Below, piece after piece: positions 5,788 through 12,286 of a DNA stretch of 12,286 bases (position 1 is the first letter of the stretch; each line of letters starts with the position of its first letter). Made by a program: the position numbers and the translations under genes. Source of the stretch: Treponema sp. (lineage in GTDB: Bacteria; Spirochaetota; Spirochaetia; Treponematales; Breznakiellaceae). Under the pieces are notes generated by a model. It saw only the letters and a program-made list of their open reading frames with translations, was not told the origin of the DNA and searched no databases. Location of the stretch: the NCBI GenBank assembly GCA_031255875.1, contig JAIRRR010000299.1, forward strand, positions 1 through 12,286. Direction: 5' to 3'.

Positions 5788-8514
5788 ATGGAGAGATTTT
5801 TTAGGCGTCCCTGGCTCATCGTTTCGTTTATCGGCCTTATTACTGTATTTTTCGCGATCCAGCTTCCCCGGGCGGAGCTGGACAACAACAACCTTCGTTT
5901 TGTGCCCGGGGACGATCCCGCCCTTTTGACCTCGGACCGGATCAACGATGTTTTCGGCAGTACTTTCTTTGTGCTTGTCGGCCTTGAGAGAAAATACGGC
6001 ACGGTTTTTGACGGCCCTTTTTTAAACAGAATCAAGGAATATGTCAGCAGAATCGAGGAAATTGACATCGCCGGGAACATAACTTCGATCATCAGTACCG
6101 ATTATATTACCGCCAGGGGGGACGCCATTGTGGCGGAAAAGCTGGTCCCCGGCGGTTTTAGCGGGACGGATTCCGAGGTGGCAGCCCTAAGGGAACGCAT
6201 CCTCTCGTGGGATATGTACGAGAGGACCCTGGTCTCCGATGACTTTAGCGCTACCCAGATACTGATCCCCCTGGAGATTTCCGCCCAGGAAGCGGGGGAT
6301 CCCGAAGTTATCGCGAGCTATGTCAGCATGAGGGACCTTGCGTGGGAAATGTTCGACGGCATGGCCGAAGTCTACGTCACCGGCATGCCGGTAATATGCG
6401 CCACCATTAACGAGGCGGTCAACAAAGACCTTGCGCTCCTCGTGCCCCTGGTCGTGGTCGTTGTCCTTTCCACGCTTTTTTTCTCGTTCAGGCGGCTGAC
6501 CGCCGTGGTCCTGCCCCTGCTTACCGTGGTCATCAGCGCGATCTGGTCCATCGGGGCCATGCCGCTTTTCGGCGTAAAGCTGTCGGTCATATCCACGGTG
6601 CTTCCGGTGATTCTTGTGGCGGTGGGGAGCGCCTACGGGATCCACGTGATAACCCACTATATGGACGACAGGGGCGCGCGCCCCATGACGCGGGAGGAGC
6701 ACTTCGGGTTTGTCCTGGGCCTGCTGCGCAAAATCGGGAAGCCTGTTTTTCTGGCCGCCCTTACTACTTTTGTCGGCTTTGTTTCTTTCTGTTTTACCCG
6801 GGTGCTGCCCATCAGGGAATTCGGCTATTTTTCCAGCTTCGGCGTGCTCGCCGCTTTTTCGGTAGCGGTAACCCTGATCCCGTCGCTGCTTTTGATCCGG
6901 GGGCCCAAACCCCTTGGCGGGAGGAAGGGCGGGAAGGTTCCGGCGGAAGCGGGCGGCGGCAGCAATGCTGTTCCCGGCGGGAACGGCGAATTCGATTCTT
7001 TGAGCGCCGCGATTGCCGGTACTTTTTTATCGGTTGTCCGGAAAAGGCGTTTTATCCTGGCGCTTACCGCGATCGTCCTGGGCGTCTCCCTCTACGGCCT
7101 TTCCAAAATTGTCATTGACAATATAATGGTAGAGTACTTTAGGGAAGAGACCGATATCTACGTATCCGACGCGTTTATCCGGGAAAAATTCGGCGGCTCC
7201 AAAGTGGTAAACCTGGTCGTGGAGGCTGACGACAGCGAAACCCTGCTCCACCCCGACACCCTGCGCGCCGTGGACGGTCTGGGCGCCTATCTTGTCAAAA
7301 ATGTCGCGGAAACGGGAAAGGTGATGGGGTTTACGGACCTTGTAAAGCGGATCAACCAGGTTTTCAACGCCGATGAAAGCCCCGAAGGCCTCGCGCCCTC
7401 TGCTTTCGCGGAAGGCGGGGAAGAAGATTTCGGCTTTGGCGGGGAAGACGCTTTCGGGTTCGGGGGCGAAGATACGTTCGGCTTTTCCGACGGGGACGGT
7501 TTTGGCCCGGCCTTTGCCGAAGAGGGTTATTCCGGCGGCGGCGCTTCCGCTGCCCGGGGCGCGGAAGATCGGGACTCGGCGGCCTACACCGGGAAAGAAC
7601 TCTTCGCCCTTCTGGACAGCGCCGCCGGGACGGGCCGGCACATTGACGCCAACGCCCTTGTGTGGGAACTCAAGCGGCTTGTAAATTACGACGGGGCCGC
7701 CTATTACGAGATTCCCGCCGATCCGGCGCGTTACGGGAAAAAAACAAAGGAAGAACTGCAGCGCCTGGTGTCCAATTACCTGGTCCTCCTTTCGGGAAAT
7801 ATCGGCGAGTACGCCAACGATCCCCTGGAGCCCACTGCCATAAGGTCCGTGGTGCAGCTCCGCACGGTGGGGCAGGGCGATACGGACGTGGCGCTTGACG
7901 CCATGCGGGGCTACATAGCCGCGAATTTCCCCCCGGGCGTAAGGACGACCCTGGGCGGGGTAAGCATGGTGGAAGCGTCCCTGAACACGCTCGTGGTCCA
8001 GTCCCAGCTTATCTCGGTTTTTGTTTCGCTCTTCCTGGTTTTTATCATCGTGACCGCGTCAAACCGCTCGTGCGTTATGGGGCTTATCGGCATTATCCCC
8101 CTCACCATTACTATTCTTATCAATTTTGCGGTAATGGGTTTTGCGGGTATAAAGCTCAACATCGGGACTTCCATGGTGGCGAGCGTTTCCATAGGGATAG
8201 GCATTGATTATACCATTCACTATATCGAGGCTTTTAAGCGGGAGTACCGCCTGCACGGGGAAGAGGGCGGTTTCCTGCGCCGTACCTTCGCGACATCGGG
8301 AAAGGCGATTTTGATAAACGCCGTTTCCGTCGGCGCGGGTTTCGCGGTACTGATGCTTTCCCGGTTCAACATGCTCGGCGATCTGGGAGGCCTCATCACC
8401 CTGACCATGGGTACCAGCGCCCTCGTAAGCCTTACGGTAATACCGGTACTGCTAACCGCGCTCAGCAAGGATTTTATCCGCAAGATTATACTTGGCCGCA
8501 AGGAGAAGATATGA
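5788..8514 (+). CDS. RND superfamily (MMPL-type) inner-membrane exporter
   Basis: This 908-residue polytopic membrane protein has the duplicated RND layout: one N-terminal helix (about 9-26), a periplasmic domain, a helix bundle at about 215-370, a second single helix at about 421-440, a second periplasmic domain, and a final bundle at about 741-900. The paired signature helices read VAVGSAYGIHVITHY (277-291) and SIGIGIDYTIHY (801-812). The second keeps an Asp (807), where RND pumps place the proton relay, while the first has Ser/Ala there. The family (COG1033-like) exports lipids or other hydrophobic cargo; the cargo here is unknown. The second periplasmic domain contains four Phe-Gly-rich acidic octapeptides at 545-576. 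AGAGG lies 7 bases before the ATG. The stop overlaps the next start in ATGA, so the two are translationally coupled. Confidence 0.9.
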   Translation: MERFFRRPWLIVSFIGLITVFFAIQLPRAELDNNNLRFVPGDDPALLTSDRINDVFGSTFFVLVGLERKYGTVFDGPFLNRIKEYVSRIEEIDIAGNITSIISTDYITARGDAIVAEKLVPGGFSGTDSEVAALRERILSWDMYERTLVSDDFSATQILIPLEISAQEAGDPEVIASYVSMRDLAWEMFDGMAEVYVTGMPVICATINEAVNKDLALLVPLVVVVVLSTLFFSFRRLTAVVLPLLTVVISAIWSIGAMPLFGVKLSVISTVLPVILVAVGSAYGIHVITHYMDDRGARPMTREEHFGFVLGLLRKIGKPVFLAALTTFVGFVSFCFTRVLPIREFGYFSSFGVLAAFSVAVTLIPSLLLIRGPKPLGGRKGGKVPAEAGGGSNAVPGGNGEFDSLSAAIAGTFLSVVRKRRFILALTAIVLGVSLYGLSKIVIDNIMVEYFREETDIYVSDAFIREKFGGSKVVNLVVEADDSETLLHPDTLRAVDGLGAYLVKNVAETGKVMGFTDLVKRINQVFNADESPEGLAPSAFAEGGEEDFGFGGEDAFGFGGEDTFGFSDGDGFGPAFAEEGYSGGGASAARGAEDRDSAAYTGKELFALLDSAAGTGRHIDANALVWELKRLVNYDGAAYYEIPADPARYGKKTKEELQRLVSNYLVLLSGNIGEYANDPLEPTAIRSVVQLRTVGQGDTDVALDAMRGYIAANFPPGVRTTLGGVSMVEASLNTLVVQSQLISVFVSLFLVFIIVTASNRSCVMGLIGIIPLTITILINFAVMGFAGIKLNIGTSMVASVSIGIGIDYTIHYIEAFKREYRLHGEEGGFLRRTFATSGKAILINAVSVGAGFAVLMLSRFNMLGDLGGLITLTMGTSALVSLTVIPVLLTALSKDFIRKIILGRKEKI
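7420..7515 (+). repeat. Four tandem Phe-Gly-rich octapeptide repeats within the exporter
   Basis: Residues 545-576 read as EEDFGFGG, EDAFGFGG, EDTFGFSD and GDGFGPAF, decaying toward the end. They are followed by a Gly/Ala-rich acidic linker to about residue 600. The stretch lies in the second periplasmic domain and is probably unstructured. Confidence 0.75.
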
Positions 8515-9290
8515 AACGTACTGTATTTACGCTTTTAGCGCTGTTCGGGGCGGTTCTTTCCGTTTTTTCCCAGGACGCCGCCGCCATCGTCAGCGCCTCC
8601 CGGAACCGGATAAAGGCGGCGACCGTTTCCACCCGCATCCGGATGCTGACAACAGCCCGGGACGGCAGTACCAGGGAACAGATGCTGGACCAGTATTCAA
8701 AAGATAACGCGTCAGGAGAATCCCGTGCGGTGATCGTGTTCCAGCGCCCCCCCAGCGTCAGGGGGACCCGTTTCCTCACTCTGGAAAACAAGGGCCGGGG
8801 GAACGATCAGTGGATATTCCTGCCCGCCCTGGGGAAGGTGCGCCGGATCTCGTCATCGGAAGGCTCCGACAGCTTTATGGGGACCGACTTTTCCTACGAT
8901 GACATTGCTTCGGCTTCCAGGGACGCGGACCTGGATACCCACAGCCTGGCCGGGGAGGAGGCGTATAACGGCATAGCCTGCTATGTGATCGAGTCAAGGC
9001 CGAAAGACGGGTCGTACCAGTATTCCCGGATGGTCCAGTGGATAGGCAAAGAATCGGAGATAAACTACAAACTTGAGCTTTACAACAGGAGGGGCGCGCT
9101 GGTAAAAACCGTGGAAATGTCCGGCATAAAGGATGTCCAGGGCTGGCCCACGGTTCACGTTACCAAGATGACCACCCTTGCCGGCGGGACTTCTACCTCC
9201 CTTGTTACGGATATTATCAAGTACGACGATCCTATACCGGAATCGGTTTTTACCACCGGCTATCTTGAGACGGGCAGAGCGGCGAGATGA
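8511..9290 (+). CDS. LolA-like outer-membrane lipoprotein-sorting family protein
   Basis: This 259-residue secreted protein has a signal peptide of about 20 residues (MKRTVFTLLALF, then VFS before QD) and no lipobox cysteine, so it is predicted to be periplasmic. The body matches the 'outer membrane lipoprotein-sorting' (LolA-like) family often paired with RND/MMPL exporters: RGTRFLT at 84-90, DQWIFLPALGKVRRI at 99-113 and SFMGTDFSYDD at 121-131, followed by antiparallel beta segments such as CYVIES and INYKLELYNRRG. The fold of this family holds a lipid in a half-barrel. It would take hydrophobic cargo from the exporter toward the outer membrane; this role is inferred. AGGAG lies 5 bases before the ATG. 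The gene overlaps both neighbours by 4 bases (ATGA), so the three proteins are probably made together. Confidence 0.85.
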   Translation: MKRTVFTLLALFGAVLSVFSQDAAAIVSASRNRIKAATVSTRIRMLTTARDGSTREQMLDQYSKDNASGESRAVIVFQRPPSVRGTRFLTLENKGRGNDQWIFLPALGKVRRISSSEGSDSFMGTDFSYDDIASASRDADLDTHSLAGEEAYNGIACYVIESRPKDGSYQYSRMVQWIGKESEINYKLELYNRRGALVKTVEMSGIKDVQGWPTVHVTKMTTLAGGTSTSLVTDIIKYDDPIPESVFTTGYLETGRAAR

Positions 9291-10924
9291 AAAAAAGGCA
9301 CGCGATCCTGGTTCTGGTCCTGATGGGCCGGGCCCTGCTTGTCCCCGCGCAGGAAGACGCCGGTTTTGGCTTTGGCGGCGTCGAAGACACGGACGCCGGC
9401 TTCGGTTTCGGCCCGGACGGCGGGGGAAGCGGCCCGTCCGCAGCCCCCCTTGCGGGCGCGAGAATCGGCGGCAAGGTTTCCGCAGGAATTACGTTCTTCC
9501 CGGACGATTTCCTCGCCAAGGGGGATGAAGGCGCCCTTGACAGGGCGAAAAAAGCAGAGCTGGGCGATATATTTTCCGGCGAACTCAGCTTTTCCGCCGA
9601 GGCTTCCAATGCCGACGCCGTCATCAACCTCAGACTGTCGCCGAACTTTAAAGAACCTGCGGAAATACTGCTTTTTGACGAGGCATATATCCGCGCCTTT
9701 TTCGGCAAACTGATGGTCGAAGGGGGCCTTAGGAAACTCACCTGGGGCCGGGCCGATTCTTTCGGGCCCCTGGACCTGACAAACCCCTTTGACTATTCGG
9801 ATATGAGCCGCATGACCGATTTTAGCGCTTTAAAAATCGCCCGCCCCATGCTCCGCGCCTCCTGGGGGATTGGCCTGTTCACGAAGATCGAGGGGGTTTT
9901 TGTCCCCTGGTTCGAAGGCGACCGTTTCGCGGGGCAGGGCCGCTGGAAGCCGTTGCAGTTGCGGCAGGCGGAACGGATTCCGGGCCGTGTGGAAGAAAAA
10001 CTCATTTCCGATCTGGCCCCTTTGGCCCGGACGCTTCCTCCTGGTTTTGGTTTGACTTTTGATGACCTTATTGCAATAATGCCGCAAAGCGATGCCCCGT
10101 TTTCCGGCCCTGCCGAACTGATCCCCGCCACATCCTCCCTGGAATACTTTCAGGGCGGGCTGCGGTTTACCACGACTCTGGGGCCGGCGGATTTCGGCGC
10201 GCAGTATTATTACGGCCTTCATTCCCGGCCCTCGTACCGGATAGGCCCCGGTGCGTATGATAATTTAAAGGAAACGTTAATCGCTTATTACACCTCGTAC
10301 ATATTCGCGAAAGGGATCGGTAATTCCGATGACGATGCCGCTGCCGCCGCCGAGCCGTATAAAGCGGCGGTAGAAGCTGCCATGAACCCGTCGGCGCTGT
10401 TCGACGTCACCTATAACCGCTACCACCATATCGGCGTTGACTACGCCCAGGTCCTCTTCGGTTTTAACGCCAGGGCGGAGCTTGCGGCGAATATTACCGG
10501 GGATCTGTCCGGCGACGACGGCCTGGTGTACAACCCGGCGCTCGCCTGGTCCCTGGGCTTTGACCGGGATATCCCGGTTGTTCGGATAAACGCCAATTTC
10601 CAGCTGAACGGGAAAATCACCCTCCTGCATGACAGGCTGGGGACCGATCCGCTTTTTGACGTAGAGGCGGGGAGCAGGCCGACTTCTACCCGGCTGACCC
10701 TGCGCCTCTCCCGTGCCTTTGTCCAGGACAAGCTGGAACTGCGGGCCGCCGCAATCTGGGGTATCGAGGACCGGGACTGTTACCTTATCCCCTCCGTCAC
10801 CTGGACCGAGGGGGACCTGTCCCTGGAAGTTGCCGGGGGGATCTTCGCCGGGGACAGGGACGGCGGGCTTGGGCAGTACCGGGACAATTATTTTGTAAAG
10901 ACGCTGCTGAGCTATTCCTTTTAG
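9287..10924 (+). CDS. Predicted outer-membrane beta-barrel protein (DUF1302-like)
   Basis: The 545-residue protein has a signal peptide ending near residue 21 (VPA before QED) and a C-terminal phenylalanine in LLSYSF, the usual barrel-assembly signal. In between are many alternating aromatic/polar strands. LRKLTWGRADSFGPLDLTNP from 148, then FDY, resembles the conserved 'WG...D..NP.D' segment of DUF1302-like barrels, which often sit beside RND exporters and LolA-like proteins. The mature N-terminus (23-43) carries FGFGG and GFGFGP within an acidic Gly-rich tail, much like the octapeptides in the exporter. The start overlaps the previous stop in ATGA. The ribosome site is weak, which fits translational coupling. 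The 3' end overlaps the convergent tRNA synthetase gene by 4 bases. It may be an outer-membrane exit or receiving site for the exporter's cargo; the family assignment is moderate. Confidence 0.75.
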   Translation: MKKRHAILVLVLMGRALLVPAQEDAGFGFGGVEDTDAGFGFGPDGGGSGPSAAPLAGARIGGKVSAGITFFPDDFLAKGDEGALDRAKKAELGDIFSGELSFSAEASNADAVINLRLSPNFKEPAEILLFDEAYIRAFFGKLMVEGGLRKLTWGRADSFGPLDLTNPFDYSDMSRMTDFSALKIARPMLRASWGIGLFTKIEGVFVPWFEGDRFAGQGRWKPLQLRQAERIPGRVEEKLISDLAPLARTLPPGFGLTFDDLIAIMPQSDAPFSGPAELIPATSSLEYFQGGLRFTTTLGPADFGAQYYYGLHSRPSYRIGPGAYDNLKETLIAYYTSYIFAKGIGNSDDDAAAAAEPYKAAVEAAMNPSALFDVTYNRYHHIGVDYAQVLFGFNARAELAANITGDLSGDDGLVYNPALAWSLGFDRDIPVVRINANFQLNGKITLLHDRLGTDPLFDVEAGSRPTSTRLTLRLSRAFVQDKLELRAAAIWGIEDRDCYLIPSVTWTEGDLSLEVAGGIFAGDRDGGLGQYRDNYFVKTLLSYSF

Positions 10925-12286
10925 GAGGGGCTGTCCCGGCCCTCCAGTTTCGCGAGCGCCCGGTCCGCCCGGGCCAGGCTTTTTTCCGCGCCCAAAAGCC
11001 GCAGCGAGCCGAACAGGGGGGGGCTTACCCGGGCGCCCGTAACGGCTACCCGCAGGGGCATCATAAGGTCGCCCAGCTTGACCGCCTCTTTTTCGGCTTT
11101 TGCCTTGACAAGGGCCTCGGCTTCTTCGTCACTGCCTGTAGCAAGCCGGGCGGTTATTTCCCGGCCAAGCCTGAGCAGCCTTATGGTCGTGCCGAGATCC
11201 GCCTTCCTGGGGAAAAATTCTTCTGCGGCCGGAATTTCCGGCTCGCTGAAAAGGTAGCGGAGTTTTTCCGGGGCCTCGCCGGGAAAGCTGATCCGCTCCC
11301 TTACCAGGGGCATGGCCGCCGTGTAAAGGCTTTTCTGGCCGGCGTCCGGCCCGGTCCCGGGCGCCCCGAAAAGCCCCGCGCTTACTGCGCAGGGAAGGGT
11401 CAGCCCGGCAAGTTCCCCGTCGCTTTTCATGCGGATGTACTGTCCATTGTACCATTCCAGTTTCCTGTAGTCGAAAACCGCCGGCGCCTTGCTGAGCTTT
11501 TCCGGGCTGAAACGCCGCGACAGTTCCTCCAGCGTGTAGATATCCTTGCCTTCCTCGTATGAGGCCCCGAGGAGCGCCACATAGTTGATCAGCGCCTCGG
11601 GAAGGTATCCCTGGCGGCGGAATTCGTCCACGCTGGTTGCCCCGTGGCGCTTGCTGAGCTTTTTCCCGTCCTGGCCCATGACCATGGGCAGATGGCAGAA
11701 TACCGGGTGCTCCCAGCCGAAGGCCCGGTAGAGGATCACGTGGAGCGGCGTGGAGGGAAGCCATTCCTGGGCGCGGAGCACGTGGGTAATCCCCATAAGG
11801 TGATCGTCAACGATGTTTGCCAGGTGGTAGGTGGGAAAGCCGTCGGATTTGAGCAGTACCGGATCGGGGTTAATGTCTTCGTTTTTCCATTCAATATCGC
11901 CCAGAAGGCTGTCGGTAAAGACAGTGGCCGGGGAGGGTTCCCCGGCTTCGCCCAGGGGGATCTTGAGCCTTACGGTGCAGCGCTCCCCGGCGGCGGCCCG
12001 GCGGCGGCCTTCTTCGGCGGGTATTTCGCGGCAGCGCCGGTCGTAGCCTGATTCCCGGGAAGCCCCGCCCCCTTTCGCGCGCGCCGCCTCCCGCTCCCTG
12101 CGGACATTCTCAAGCCGCTCGGCGCTGCAGAAGCAGTAATATGCCTCCCCCTTTCCGACAAGTTCTTCGGCGTACTTTTTGTACAGCGCGAAACGCTCGG
12201 ACTGCACGTAGGGGGCCGCCGGGCCGCCTGTATCGGGGCCCTCGTCCCAGTGAAAGCCGAGCCACGCAAAGGTGTCGTAGAGATTC
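10921..12286 (-). CDS. gltX: Glutamyl-tRNA synthetase (5' end outside the window)
   Basis: This is a class I aminoacyl-tRNA synthetase that charges tRNA(Glu). The visible 455 or so residues lack roughly the first 50, including the HIGH motif. From the right edge the frame reads LYDTFAWLGFHWDEGPDTGG and continues into YVQSERFALYKKYAEEL, which is the conserved start of the connective domain, so the GTG at 12207 is an internal valine. YCFC with a downstream YDRRCR fits the zinc-binding insert, and the class I signature KLSKR (in DGKKLSKRHG) is encoded at 11661-11647. HVLRAQEWLPSTPLHVILY and the C-terminal anticodon-binding region follow the family. The stop (TAA at 10923-10921) overlaps the convergent barrel gene. 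Nothing unusual is seen. Confidence 0.95.
   Translation of the reverse strand, partial: NLYDTFAWLGFHWDEGPDTGGPAAPYVQSERFALYKKYAEELVGKGEAYYCFCSAERLENVRREREAARAKGGGASRESGYDRRCREIPAEEGRRRAAAGERCTVRLKIPLGEAGEPSPATVFTDSLLGDIEWKNEDINPDPVLLKSDGFPTYHLANIVDDHLMGITHVLRAQEWLPSTPLHVILYRAFGWEHPVFCHLPMVMGQDGKKLSKRHGATSVDEFRRQGYLPEALINYVALLGASYEEGKDIYTLEELSRRFSPEKLSKAPAVFDYRKLEWYNGQYIRMKSDGELAGLTLPCAVSAGLFGAPGTGPDAGQKSLYTAAMPLVRERISFPGEAPEKLRYLFSEPEIPAAEEFFPRKADLGTTIRLLRLGREITARLATGSDEEAEALVKAKAEKEAVKLGDLMMPLRVAVTGARVSPPLFGSLRLLGAEKSLARADRALAKLEGRDSPS

Noticed and set aside
12205..12207. GTG as start of the glutamyl-tRNA synthetase
   Set aside because: The frame stays open to the window edge with conserved synthetase sequence (FAWLGF, WDEGPDTGG) upstream, so the gene is simply cut by the edge.
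1..12286. CRISPR arrays, tRNA or rRNA genes, prophage or defence genes
   Set aside because: No regularly spaced direct repeats, no cloverleaf-like sequence and no phage, toxin or nuclease genes were seen.

Overview
The window is GC-rich bacterial DNA (high-50s percent GC by eye) with compact gene packing and Shine-Dalgarno-led starts, including one TTG start. The gene content suggests a spirochaete of the Treponema group. The clues are an RND/MMPL transporter followed by a LolA-like protein and an outer-membrane barrel, together with a C1-corrinoid module of the kind found in acetogenic relatives. This placement is an inference from gene style, not a database result.

Left part (1-2810): the last 33 codons of a kelch-like protein enter from the left edge. 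Facing it is a complete NeuB-family nonulosonic acid synthase on the minus strand, probably for surface or flagellar glycans. Divergent from that is a D-aminoacylase-type amidohydrolase that starts at TTG.

Middle part (2894-5196, all minus strand): a methyltetrahydrofolate:corrinoid methyltransferase is followed by its likely partner, a corrinoid protein with the DxHxxG cobalamin motif. After a terminator comes a cysteine-rich DUF2284-type protein. Together they look like a one-carbon module that moves methyl groups between tetrahydrofolate and a corrinoid. No substrate-specific methyltransferase or reductive activator lies in the window.

Gap (5197-5787): about 590 bases carry no convincing gene. 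The gap holds the promoter of the methyltransferase operon, two adjacent perfect hairpins ending in TAGTTCAT that resemble the right end of an IS200/IS605-type element (possibly an omega-RNA relic), and two long AT-rich palindromes just before the next operon.

Right part (5788-10924): three plus-strand genes overlap by 4 bases each (ATGA). They encode an inner-membrane RND exporter, a secreted LolA-like protein and an outer-membrane beta-barrel, which together suggest one trans-envelope lipid or lipoprotein route. The exporter and the barrel share an unusual Phe-Gly-rich acidic repeat (EDxFGFGG-like), which ties them together further. A convergent glutamyl-tRNA synthetase gene (10921 to the right edge, 5' end missing) closes the window.
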